From Euryodendron excelsum (lineage: Eukaryota > Streptophyta > Magnoliopsida > Ericales > Pentaphylacaceae): a DNA stretch of 64,000 bases. Below, piece after piece: positions 53,883 through 64,000 of this stretch (position 1 is the first letter of the stretch; every line of letters begins with the position of its first letter). The stretch is from NCBI GenBank assembly GCA_033060915.1, contig CM065390.1:22424501-22488500 (forward strand). The letters are read 5' to 3'. The position numbers were made by a program, and so were the translations under genes. Below the pieces are notes generated by a model that did not search any database, was not told the origin of the DNA, and was given only the letters and a program-made list of their open reading frames with translations.

Positions 53883-55730
53883 TCAAAGGTCAAAGTCAAT
53901 GTCATCTAGATTGAAATCCCCGAAACTCGGCATCGGAGGAGGTGGATAACTACTAGAAGCACCGGCGTTCTGCGAAGAAGACACAGTCGGAATCAGTAAG
54001 ATAAAAGAATAACTAGACAATAGTAGAATGAACAGAAGAAGCAGGGAAAGAACAACATACCCTGCCACTGCCTGTCTAAGATAACCAAGCTGTCAGGGAA
54101 GCTACCTCGGCCTGGTACTAATCCCGCTCCATCTGGCGCTGATCTCTTTAGTCTCTCACAGCAGTAAACTCAGCTTGGGGCACATATCCTCCGGCACGGC
54201 GCCACAAGTCAACCACCTCCTGGCCCACAGCATATCCGCCGACTACTACCTCAAATCGGGTGAAGGTATCGACAGAATGAGCCCTGAAGTGTGCAGTATA
54301 ATCCGTATCTGGAGGAAGTAAGAACCCGGCACCAGGCTGCTGCTCCTGATAGGGGACAGGCACTCCTGCCACCAAGGCTCCAAACATATACTCCGGCGGA
54401 GCTCCTGCTGATTAAAACTTCTCATGAAACTGCCGCCAGTGTCGCTCTCTAAGATAGGACTCCCAAGTATCATCACTAAGAAAAGCAGCTCTCGATAGAG
54501 ACAATGGGACCAAGTACGGCCCGTCTCATAATGAACTGAACCAATGAAAGGCCCCCAAGTCACGTCCCTCGCCTCAATCAAATCCAGGTTTGCCCGTAGC
54601 ATCACAAAGTCAGTAATCTCCGATCGCTAAGCCAACCCATCACGAGCCCACCTCAAAGCACGAGGATAAAGGTCGTCCTTAACAACTGCAGGGTGGCGAA
54701 CAGGCAGGTACTCATAGCTCCACCAGACACGAAAGGGTCAGAAACTAGTCATGCTGCCCTAATGGGAAAAAGTCCAGACTCGCATTGATCGAAAGAAGCA
54801 GCCGAAGGAGAAAGACTCCCAATCTAGCTCAGATAAAGCCCTAATATTAGCTACTATGCTCACCAAATGAAAAGGCACAAACAACTTGTTATTGTTGCAG
54901 AAACAGCTAAAGATGATGTACAAAACAAGTTACCGTCTCATAATGTCCCGCTTGGCAGGCGATGGCTCAGTAGCAAAGGTACGGTCATCCTGACTGAGCC
55001 AAGAGATTGGTAAAGCAGAATGCTCAGGAGGGGGCAAGTCTAGCAATATGCAGGCCTCGTCTCTACTGACTGACTGTAAAGTGATTCGCCGGCCGACGAA
55101 GGAAAGCCCTGCGATGATTGCCCAATCCAAAGGGGTAGGACCCAACTTAAAGCCAACAAAGTGGAAGGTCCCCGTGTCTCCAAACCACTGCTCAATCAGT
55201 GACAGCACCAAATGTTGATTCAAACAGTTAGCCTGTAATCCTATGAAGGCTCCGAATCCGATCTCAGCCAGGAAGGCATGATATGATGGGGTAGCCCACT
55301 ACATGATCATGAAGACTTGATGAACAGCCCCTCTAAAAGCTGTGTGTACCCGCGGAGGGGGCAAATGCTGTCTAGAGTATACACTGGGGTGATAAGCAAG
55401 ATCCTCGAGCGATGGGATGTCCGGTACCTCCAGGTCACCCAAATCTGCATCCGTCTACCTATGTCTAGAGGAGGCTCTCCCATAACTGGTCACCTGGTCG
55501 CCCAGACCCGGTACCTCCTCTTCTGTACCGATCTCCTTTACAAAGGCCTGCTCAACCGGAGGAAAGGGGTCGACAGGTGACCTCCTCCCCCGACCACTCC
55601 GACTAGACAACGCCTGCCCCGCAGAACGTCAGCTACCTCTGGATCGACTGGAAACACTGGTGGAATTTGTCCGAGCCGCCTTTCCCGAGCAGCGTCTTCT
55701 CTCAGAACCATCATCACTCGCATCTGTCAT
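53883..55730 (-). pseudogene. Antisense plant-mobile-domain (PMD) gene in element A
   Basis: On the minus strand an ATG at 55,730 opens MTDASDDGSERRR. The PMD core follows at 55,260-54,950: LVLSLIEQWFGDTGTFHF, LGPTPLDWAIIAGLSFVGRRI. Across a TAA at about 54,932 comes LVLYIIFSCFC-x-NKLFVPFHL, then LSELDWESFSFG, YEYLPVRHP and later FRAHSVDTFTRFEVVVGGYAVGQEVVDLW. A 90-bp intron with GTATGT...TTCGCAG (54,060-53,971) separates an acidic C-terminus (FGDFNLDDIDFDL). PMD proteins (MAIN/MAIL1 relatives) occur in plants as host genes and inside transposons; antisense extra frames are known in Tat/Athila elements. Several in-frame stops show decay. Confidence 0.8.
53971..54060 (-). other. Predicted 90-bp intron of the PMD gene
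   Basis: On the minus strand it starts GTATGTTGTTC and ends with a pyrimidine-rich TCTTCTTCGCAG. It divides the end of the coiled region from the exon for NAGASSSYPPPPMPSF. The hydrophobic translation of the intron (LLLLFILLLSSYS) is not a membrane protein. Confidence 0.65.
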
Positions 55731-55839
55731 CCTAAAAAGGTAAGCCAAGGTAAGAGGTGTTAATATACGGTACATACAGATAAATAATAATAAAATAAAA
55801 TAAATTAATAAATAAATAAAATAAAAGGATTTCAACGAT

Positions 55840-56500
55840 AAGTCAAAATGAATTTCCTACACCTTTTGATTTTCCAACTTCAAGTCAAATTTCAAGGGTT
55901 TTTTGTCTTTTTCCTTCAAAAAGATTTTATTTCTAAACCTTTCCAACCCTTTTCCTAATTTCTAAAAATTTCGACAAAGTTTTGTTTAAAAAAGGTCCCC
56001 ACAACACCCATGACATCAATACAAAAACATAAACCGTGCATTTCATAACGTTACAATCACATGACATCAACACCCGCGCACGCTTTTTAAATTTTTGAAG
56101 TTTTCAAAACACATGTTTTATTTTTTTAATAAATCAATGATTTTCAAAAATGTCCTAAAATTTCTCAAAATCATTTCAAATGTTTTCTAAAATATTCCTA
56201 CATTTTTCTAAATTTTAAACTCTAAAAATTTCATCAATTTCCCAATTTTCTTTATTTTTCTAATTTTCTAAGTATTTTTCTATTTTTCAAAAAATCAAAA
56301 ATTCACCAAGTTTTCAAAAAATCACGAAACTTCACACGATTATTAAACATATTTTTCTAAGGCACATGGCATAAAAATCTAGCCGAAAACTTAACACCCA
56401 AGCCTGTAGGAACGAACCTCCAATTCCTGCAAAAAATCATCTCCACATAATCACGTAAAATCACTTAAATTCAGTTCAACAAGCATCAAAACGCAAAAAT
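55840..56500 (+). repeat. AT-rich CTTTTCAAAA-type low-complexity DNA
   Basis: A shorter relative of 24,540-27,240 in element B. It codes for nothing. Confidence 0.7.
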
Positions 56501-56804
56501 AACATCACCATAATGTTTAAAACATATCAAAATATCAATTTTCACTGTTCACACAACTCAAACGGAATTCTACACGTCGAAATCAATAGAAAATTAAAAA
56601 CTCACCTCTTGGAGTTCTCTAGCAAAAACTTCTCTTCCGGCAACTTTTCCGGCGACGTGGTCTACTTCCGGCAACCCCCCGTGGTCCCTAAGAGATGCTC
56701 CTTCAATGTCTAGGTCAGTTTCCTCACAATACCTCGTAATTTTTCACAAATTCTTCAAATTTCGCAGCAGTGTCGAACCAACAGTTTCCTGGTTTTGATC
56801 CTAA

Positions 56805-56872
56805 GCTTGGCGCCACTAGCAGTGGTTCCAAGCTAAGTTTGCCAAAGGCACCACTCCTAGTGGCGCTAGTTC
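56805..56872. repeat. GGCGCC palindromes in the internal region of A
   Basis: TTGGCGCCACTAGCAGTGG and GGCACCACTCCTAGTGGCGC, the same type as upstream of the LTR TATA boxes, but here about 200 bp before the polypurine tract. Confidence 0.7.
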
Positions 56873-57049
56873 CAAATACTGGCCAGCTTTGCCCTTTTTC
56901 TCGCTAAAACTCGATTTCGAAGGCCTTTTGGGCCCAATATTTGTTTCCACAATCCCGTCTTCCAGAATTTCCAAAGTCTGTCCCTCCGACCGCCTCACGA
57001 CCAACATGGGACTCTTATTCTATCGTTTTCTGTCTTCGACAAGCAAAGA

Positions 57050-57067
57050 CAGAAAAAAAGGGGCAGC
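57050..57067 (+). promoter_or_regulatory. Polypurine tract of element A
   Basis: CAGAAAAAAAGGGGCAGC directly before the 3' LTR; compare 27,288-27,312 in B. Confidence 0.8.
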
Positions 57068-57924
57068 TATAAGCACCCTATTTTTGACCGCTCGGTAGTC
57101 TACAATCCGTCCAGACTTGAATTCAAGTCAATACGGACATATTCTAGAATTCTAGTCTTAATTCAGTCAATTCATCGCTTCGTGGGCCCACCAGGCCCAA
57201 ATAGAGGCAAAATAACCAAAATGCCCTTGTGCGCATTATTTGATCCAATCCCGTAGGCACGTCTTCCTAAAGACGGTAAGTCCCCTTTTCTAAGTTCAAT
57301 TTCAATCCCCTTCGAGAAAGTTGATTCCTCGAGACGGTAAATCTATCCTGTCCGGCACGTTTTTTGAAGAACGTTTCTTCGAAACGGTAAGCCCCTTCAA
57401 ACCCGTAGACCGAGACGAGACCCCAAGCCCCCTAGATGGTAGAACGGTCCACCTTCAGCGCCCACTAGCCCACTAATGCAAAAATGTCTGTTTCGGCACG
57501 CCTTCCGTGAAAGTTGATTCCTCAAGCGCTAAGTCCCTTTAGCAGCTTTTCGAGATCAGACAGTCTCAAGAATGATCGCGAACTGTCAAAGTAGCAAAAG
57601 TACTCACAAACATCGCAACCGTCAGAGTAGTGAAAATACTCGCAAACAGGTCGATATAAGGAATTGCTAACAAACTCCTGTATCACGGGACCACCATTAG
57701 AGTGACGGAAACACTTAAAACCCATGTCAACACCGGTGCCTGTCACCCCACGTCCGTGAAAAATAACCAAACTGCCCCTGGTGTCATTTTCTAGCAAGTT
57801 TCTTGAGAAAGTACTTAAGTCCTCAAAACGGAAAGTCCACCCTTCTAAGATTGTCTTAAAAGTAATTCGGCATGATTAGGTGCCTTCTAGTCAGTTTCGA
57901 GCCAATTCCGAGACTTTTCGATCA

Positions 57925-58400
57925 AGATGACCATTTTGCCCCTAGGCATCCAAATGCCCCGGGAACCATACCAGCTCTAGGTATTAAACCAATAACCACC
58001 TGGGAATGCTTCTTATAGTATTCCCAACCCTTATTATCTTTTCAGATCATTCCGAGTCAATTCTGGCAAAGCCGGTGCAAAATGACTGTTTTGCCCCTAG
58101 TCAATCGGTCACCTTTTTCGACCACACTGGCTTTGGGTATCAAACCGGTAACCTTTGGGAACATTCTAAATAATGTCCCCAAATCTCAAGTCTTCTTCCG
58201 GGACATTCTAAGTCCATCCCGGCAGCTTTCTGGCCCGATTGACTATTTTGCCCCTAATGGCCCAGTCAACCCTTCCGACAATTATTATTATCCTTTTTCA
58301 AGTGAAATACCTCCAGGGCCAGCCTTCCGAGCCATTCCTGGTCCTTTAAATCCTTCTCGAACCTTCCGGAGTCACTTCTAGAGAAGTTAAGTTAAAAATT
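57925..58400 (+). repeat. Three 155-bp modules in U3 (3' LTR of A)
   Basis: GACCATTTTGCCCC at 57,929, GACTGTTTTGCCCC at 58,084 and GACTATTTTGCCCC at 58,241 mark units of 155-157 bp, as in the 5' LTR. Confidence 0.8.
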
Positions 58401-58477
58401 GCATGGTAGTCACTAGTACAGGTGCCCAAATCTTCTGAAGATACGTTGCTCGCCGACCTTAAAACTTTCCTTAATGA

Positions 58478-58542
58478 CTGGTGCCACTTCTAGTGGCGCC
58501 AGAAGGTTTTTTGGCCTGGCGCCACTGCAACAAGCGCCAGGT
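58478..58542. repeat. GGCGCC palindrome pair upstream of TATA (3' LTR of A)
   Basis: TGGTGCCACTTCTAGTGGCG and TGGCGCCACTGCAACAAGCG, each close to a perfect inverted repeat around the ACT...AGT centre. Confidence 0.75.
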
Positions 58543-58554
58543 CATTCTTCTCTC

Positions 58555-58562
58555 TATAAATA
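58555..58562 (+). promoter_or_regulatory. TATA box of the 3' LTR of A
   Basis: TATAAATA followed by CAAAGTCTCCTCC. Confidence 0.7.
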
Positions 58563-61500
58563 CAAAGTCTCCTCCAACGTGAAAGAGGTCCGCAAACTCA
58601 GTCTAAAAACCCTATTCTTTGATATACAGAGCTCGTACCCTCCCTAAACCCTAGCTTCTTTAGGTTTTCCAAATCCTAGCCTCCATACAAAAACCCTAGC
58701 CTTCTATACACTCATATACACTCACATACACTACCCTCCAAAGCATCTATTAAAGACTTGAAGTGCTGCAAACCGAAGTTCTCGAAGATCAAGACGAAGA
58801 CTAAAGCGAAGACCGAAGCAAAGCAAGAAAAGCGAAGCGCGCAAAGCAAAGCAAAATAAACAAGACACAAGGTAGACTTTCTCTTTAAGTTTACGTATCT
58901 TCCCCCTCTCTTCTCTCTCCTAACCCACTTGGGTTTTCTTCTATTTTAATCCCCCATCTTCTTCCCCCCCTTTCTGGCACACTTAAAACAAGGGATTTCC
59001 TGGTCCATGTCTAGGATTAGGCTAATGGAGGGTCACCGTGTCGGGGGCTTTCTTTTAGTCTAACTGGAGACCACGTGGGTTTGGCCCCTTTGATTATGTG
59101 GTGAAGCCTTTAACCTTGTATGTTCACGACCCCAACCTGCATTGTGCATATCATAATCTTGCATTCTTCCAAAATTCATTTTCAAACTTATTTTAAAAAC
59201 TTGCATCAAAACCTTCTTTTCCAAAACTTGTTTTCAAAATTACAATCCTAGGATTATTCTAGCCTTTTCATGGTTAGAGTTGCTTTAGAATAGTGTTACA
59301 TTTAAAGTGACCAATATGGTTCATATTTTCAAAATCATTGTTGTTTTCAAAACCGCTATCCTAAAGTAGTTCTAGCCTTCTTATGGTTAGAATCACTTTA
59401 GGAAAGTGAGATATTTTATATACTTTCTAAAAGCTCTCTTTTCAAATCTCTCTTTCTAAAAAAATCACTTTTTCAATACGCTCTCTAAAAATTCTCGTCA
59501 ATCTCCTTTTCGAGATTCCCTTCCAAAGTTATTTTCTAAAACTTCCCTTCACGAAACTCACTTTCCTAAAAACTCCTTTCCAAAACGCTCTCTTCGAAAT
59601 TCATTTTGTAAAAACGCTCCCTAAGTCTTCTTCGTAGAAAAACTCTTTCCAAAAATCTCATTCCAAAACCATCTCTCTCCAAAAACTCTCTCAAAATGTT
59701 GCTTTCCAACAAATCTTTCCAAAAACTCTCTGTCCGAAACTTACTTTCTAAAAACTGCACTCTAGGATTTCCTTCCAAAAATCTCCCTTTCTAAAAACTC
59801 ACTTTCCAAAATCTCTTTTCTTAGCGTCCAAGTCAAGCCCAAGAGCCAACAATTAGGAAACCCTAATTTTCCTCCCCAAAAATATAGTTTTTAATTCCCT
59901 ATTTTGGCCTCAAAACCTAGGTTTCCAAAACCTCTTATTTTCTACATCAAAATTATATATATTTCCAAAACTTCTTTTCTACACTAAAACTATAGTCTTC
60001 CAAATCTAGAGTTTTTAAAACTTCACCTACCAAATCCATGCCAAATCTAATCTTCCCTTTAGGAAACCAAATCCAATCTTCCCGTTTAGTAAACTAGATC
60101 CTATCCTCCATTTTTTGAAACAAAATCAAAATACCTCTTTTTGAAAACTAAATCCAATCCTTGTTTTAGGAAATAGGAATCTCAATCCCTCCCAGTCTAA
60201 ATCTTTCCTAATCCACTCCTTCCTAATCTCATACTTTCCTAAACCTTAAGTTTCCAAAACTTAAAATTTTAAATCTTTCCTTAAACTTTAAGCTTCCAAA
60301 TCTTTCCTAATTCCATACCTTTCTAGATCTTAACATTCCAAATATAAATCTTCAAATCTTTCTTGAACTCAAATCTTTCCTAATTTTAAGATTTTCTAAA
60401 ACTCAAAATTTGAATCTTTCTAAAATTCTAAACTTCCCTAAACTTCAAATCTTTCCGAATCTAAAACTTTCTAAACTCAAAACTTTCTTACTTTCAAAAC
60501 TTTCCTATTTCAAAACATTCTAAATTCAAAAGTTTCCAATCCCAATACTTTCTTAAAACAAAACCTTTTCTAAAATGAAACATTTTATATTTCAAAACCC
60601 TTCTTAAAATGAAACTTTATTAATCCAAAACTTTCCTAAGTTGAAACTTTCCTAATTCGAAAACTTTCCTAAAACGAAACTTTTCTATTTTGAAACTTTC
60701 CTAGTTCGAATCTCTCTTGAAATCCAATCTTCCTTAAATCTCAAGTCCTTTCTAAATCCCATCTTTCCTAAGTCTAAGGTTCCCAAATCTCAATCTTTCC
60801 AAAACAAGTCCAAATCTTTCTTCTAAGTTCTATCTTTTTAAGTCCAAATTCCAATCTTCTATTCTAAATTCAAATCAAATCCAAATTCCAATTCAACTCC
60901 TTTTTCAAATCAAATCTTCTATATTCTATCGGACTCTTGTCCAAACTACGACTGACCTGATTCCTCAAAAAGGATACGTAGGCAACACTCATGGGCGCAA
61001 TCACAACCTTTTTCAAATTTTCAATTCCACAACTCTTTTCAAATCTCCAATTCCATAATCTATTTCCAACTTCCAATTCTAAAAATCTGTTTTCAATCCT
61101 CAATTTCAATTTCTAAACTTTCTTTCCAATTTCAAACTTCAATTCCACTTTTTCAAATCTATTGTCTAAACTCTCTCTTTCTATTGCATTTACATATCAT
61201 GCATCATGTCTTTTAAAACATTCTTTTTCTAAAGTGGATAGGATTGAACATTTATTAGTTGAAGACTCTCATAGGTGAATCTAGGGTAAATAGATATGTA
61301 GGTACCACAAGGGCGGGATAAGGTGATGGCTTAGTACATTTTTACCATACGTAACTGACCTCCGAACCTAGATCATTGTTTTCAAAAGACCAAAACGGAG
61401 TTATTTTCAAAAAAGGGCTTAAATATTTTCTAAAGGTTACCAAACAGCCTGTTTTCTTAAAAACCCTCTCTTGAGCTAGTATTTTCAAAATCGTTTTCAA

Positions 61501-61730
61501 AAATCCTAAGTGTGATCCTCGGATTGTGCTTAGTTTTTAGATGACCTAACTCACCTTAATCAAGTTAGGTGGCGACTCTAAACTTTTTTCAAAAGCCTTT
61601 TATTCAAATCAATTTTCAATTTAAACCTAGTCGTACTCATTCTGTTAGGAGGATGAGTTCTAACGAGAGAGTACAGTATTTTTTCCGCTTATGTGTGTAT
61701 TCCTCGAGTGCGAAAAATCTGGGCGCGACA

Positions 61731-61735
61731 ACTAT
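61731..61735. repeat. Target-site duplication of element A, right
   Basis: ACTAT, pairing with ATTAT at 44,064-44,068. Confidence 0.75.
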
Positions 61736-62644
61736 TAACCTAGTCACGGAGGATGAGGCCAACCCAGATGGCATCAATACGGCTAATTTCTTTCTTGACC
61801 AAGACGCATGGGAGGTTGAGTGGGAAGAAGAAAACTAACTTGTCCCCACGTATTTTCTCAATCTTGATGGAGTACAAAACCCTGCCTTTAAGAACAATGA
61901 ACACCACCACCAACGCCTAGAAGCACTCGGATACGACCCTAATGTAGAGATGATTCAAATCCCTAAATTAGAAGACAACCAGCATGGATACAAGATTGGT
62001 TATCATCCCGACGACCAAGCCGGAAGTGCACTGAGTGAGCAAGAGATGGGAAATCAAATCTTCCCAAAACCACCCTTCATCCCTGGAGAGTGGGGAAAGG
62101 AATTTGCACACTTGGAAAATGACGTGATTCCCCCTTTCCCCATTGAAGGTCCTACCGATATCACTATTTATGATTATGAAGCAATGGGATGGGGAGCCAT
62201 CGATCTTATAATTCTCGAACCTCCATTTGAATTAGATGAGGGTGAGCTCAACAATTTGTTCGCTAAAGATAATGTCCCTATGTCAGAAGAAAGAACTGGG
62301 ACAGATAATGATGATGCCAAGAACTTGCAAGTCCTGGGAGGAAGCCTAGGCAAGAAACCTAAAGAAGCTGATAACACCATGAAATCTGATCCTTATCAAT
62401 CATCCAAGAAGGAAATGACCGGCCAAGAGAAAAAGACCTTGAGAAATTGCAAGCCTTAGGGGATAACCTGGGCACAGTTGTCAAAGCTGGAGAGAAAGAG
62501 AAAAAAGAAGAAATTCACAACTACACAATGATCACTCACTCCTACAGTGCCATGGACGATGTCTCAATCTGCCCTGCACAGTTTAATGACACACCTGGCA
62601 AATGGAGTGCGGAAATTGTCGGAGTAATCCCAAAGCCCGTCTAA
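61736..62644 (+). pseudogene. Post-gag region of element C, 3' part
   Basis: Resumes the reading frame of C after element A. It shows an acidic start (TINLVTEDEANPDG), one TAA at 61,836, LEALGYDPNVEMIQIPK, PPFIPGEWGKEFAHL, IYDYEAMGWG and PPFELDEGELNNLF. A duplicated NLQVLGGSLG/KLQALGDNLG motif, a frameshift near 62,450 and WSAEIVGVIPKP before the stop at 62,642-62,644 complete it. It is the counterpart of 51,449-51,925 in A and longer at the N-terminal side. No known domain. Only one stop and one frameshift in 300 codons is mild decay for this window. Confidence 0.75.
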
Positions 62645-64000
62645 GGGGCTTCTAAAACCAATAAGAAAAATGAATGTTTCCTGGATTCATCCACTTTCCT
62701 TCCTATCTTTTACGTTTCCTGTCTTGTGTTTATGCTTTCAATCAAGGCCATGCTATGTAAAAAGAAGAAAAGTATATTTAAATGAAAAAGAAGGATTCAT
62801 ATTCATTCCCTTTTACTCATACTCTTGTAAATAAATGTTTGCTTTTAAGGATTCTTTCCCGATCTGTAATGCGTCAACTTGAAGGATAGGATAGCCCAAG
62901 TAATCCATTCAATGGAGATTAAATTCTGGAGAGAAAAAAAAAAAAAAAAAGAGAAACAGTGAAGGAAGGAATGTGAAGCTCACAGGAACTGTCAAGGCAA
63001 CACTTGAGTAATGTCCAAGCACAGTGATGCACATCCAAGCTCTCAAAATGAAGAGAAGCCCTTATTCTGCCCATCTCAGCCCACTTAAACTATTAATGAA
63101 TTCCATTCAAGATACCCCCAAACCAAGAACCATCCTCCACATTGGGGTAAGCACATGGTGGTTGATTCAATAGGAGTATAGGGACTTATTGAGGACTATT
63201 GTCTAAATTTTTTAAAAAGGCTCTATGGACTAAACAATTTAATTTAAAATGAAGAGAGGCCCTCAATTCTGCTACCATATAGTTAAGAAAAATAATAAAT
63301 AATAAAATAAAATCCCTTCACAAAACCCACTCGAGCTGGTTACATTTTCTCAAGAAAACTGACTTGGTGATCACCGCCTACACTGGGTTAAAGCATAAAC
63401 CTTGAACGGAAACTAATGAGTGCTTGATAAAGAGGGTGATTTCCAAAAGGATGCGGTGTTGACAACACCTCTGAGAGCGAGCAGAGCAGCAAGTTTTTCT
63501 ATGCAGAAGAAGAGTCTAAAAGAGCAATAGAAAAATATATATAAAAAAAAAAGAGAGAGAAAAAGAAAAAAAAAAAAAGACAGTGGGTCAGTGGTGGTCT
63601 TTAAGGGAGGATTAGGTCATCCAAAAATAGAAATGAAAAAGTCGACATTCCTAAAAGCTGATACATGGGCAAATTTCTTGATGAAGAATTCTGATTAGAA
63701 AGGAAAGAATGCTCCAAAAGAACAAACTGAGTAGGAAAAAAAGAAGAAAGGAGGAAAGGGAAGTAAAATTTTCATAGGTGATCATGGGTCTTTCGAAACC
63801 TCATAAGTGATAAAACTTGAGCCTTTATATCCCTTCATTCATGAACCCTTTAACCTAGCCTGCACTACGATCTAAATCAAAGTCCTCTTCAATCAGAGAA
63901 AAATGCTTAGTCCAAATAAGCCTAAAACAATACCAAGACAAGTAGTCCAAAAAAAAAAAAGAAAAAAAAAATAGGATGGAATGCAAGGGTAATCTCATGC
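62645..64000 (+). other. 3' region of element C (runs off the window)
   Basis: No gene is recognised. It shares phrases with A and B: GAAGAGAGGCCCTCAATTC (63,253), GATCACCGCCTACACTGGGTTA (63,371) and CCTAGCCTGCACTACGATC (63,852). A-rich runs occur at 62,935-62,950, 63,546-63,580 and 63,949-63,971. The expected polypurine tract and 3' LTR would lie to the right. Confidence 0.6.

Larger units (their letters stand above)
44069..61730 (+). mobile_element. Non-autonomous Ogre-type element A (17.7 kb, both LTRs)
   Basis: Structure in order: 5' LTR (44,069-48,313), primer site, 1.5-kb leader, gag with post-gag region (to 51,925), repeat-rich 3' region, antisense plant-mobile-domain gene (53,883-55,730), polypurine tract and 3' LTR (57,068-61,730). 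No protease, RT or integrase was recognised. The LTRs look about 90% identical by eye, with many C/T and G/A differences. It lies in the gag-derived frame of element C. Confidence 0.9.
57068..61730 (+). mobile_element. 3' LTR of element A (4.66 kb)
   Basis: TATAAGCACCCTATTTTTGACC to TCTGGGCGCGACA. Same parts as the 5' LTR plus the 410-bp segment 60,747-61,155. Modules start at 57,929, 58,084 and 58,241; palindromes lie at 58,478-58,542; the G-poor part is 59,160-60,950. Confidence 0.9.

Noticed and set aside
53970..54068. Leu-rich frame resembling a signal or membrane segment
   Set aside because: It is the translation of the predicted 90-bp intron of the PMD gene.
54905..54933. Possible second PMD intron (GTAACTTG...TTTAG)
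   Set aside because: It would be only about 27 bp, too short for a plant intron. Reading through with one stop codon keeps PMD similarity in frame.

Overview
The window is repeat-dominated nuclear DNA of a flowering plant, most likely a eudicot with a large genome. Support: nested Ty3/gypsy LTR retrotransposons of several lineages (Tat/Ogre, Athila, a Tekay/Del-like chromovirus), two tRNA-derived SINEs, several MITEs, and a block that reads like plant mitochondrial DNA. I find no intact host gene, no complete tRNA or rRNA gene and no CRISPR array. Nearly all long reading frames are decayed transposon proteins or translations of low-complexity DNA.

Layout. 1-6,900: a minus-strand Tat-lineage element running off the left edge (integrase start, archaeal-type RNase H, RNase H, RT with YIDD, protease, gag). 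Its protease is split by a minus-strand solo LTR (2,784-5,270) with decayed 5-bp target duplications. 6,900-12,035: a non-coding patch with a CT microsatellite, two SINEs in opposite orientation (7,858-8,076 and 8,349-8,582), a hAT-like MITE with an exact 8-bp duplication (8,694-9,156) and two further MITE-like elements. 12,040-14,945: a probable mitochondrial insert carrying pieces of a superfamily-3 helicase (CRESS-Rep-like) and of a group II-intron-type RT. 14,985-22,105: a chromovirus LTR, primer site and gag start, the LTR split by a 4.66-kb solo Ogre-type LTR (16,876-21,532, minus).

22,105-31,840: a 5'-truncated Ogre-type copy (B) with an integrase tail, long 3' region, polypurine tract and 4.5-kb 3' LTR. 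31,841 to the right edge: an older, diverged Ogre-like copy (C), broken twice, by an Athila element (33,225-41,107, minus; gag, protease and only a stub of RT) and by a 17.7-kb Ogre-type element A (44,069-61,730). A has both LTRs, a primer site, a decayed gag, no pol and an antisense plant-mobile-domain gene with an intron. A lies inside C's gag-derived reading frame: C's coding stops at 44,068 and resumes at 61,731, flanked by ATTAT/ACTAT.

How the parts relate. A and C have gag plus a shared acidic post-gag region but no visible protease, RT or integrase, so they would have depended on enzymes from an autonomous relative such as the source of B. The Ogre-type LTRs share a modular U3: three repeats of about 155 bp, GGCGCC-type palindromes and a TATAAATA box, followed by a G-poor stretch over 1 kb long.

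Nothing here is a convincing new functional system. The best leads are the antisense PMD gene, the acidic post-gag region, the modular LTR architecture and the helicase fragment in the mitochondrial-like block. Boundaries are read by eye. Percentages are rough estimates, not computed alignments.
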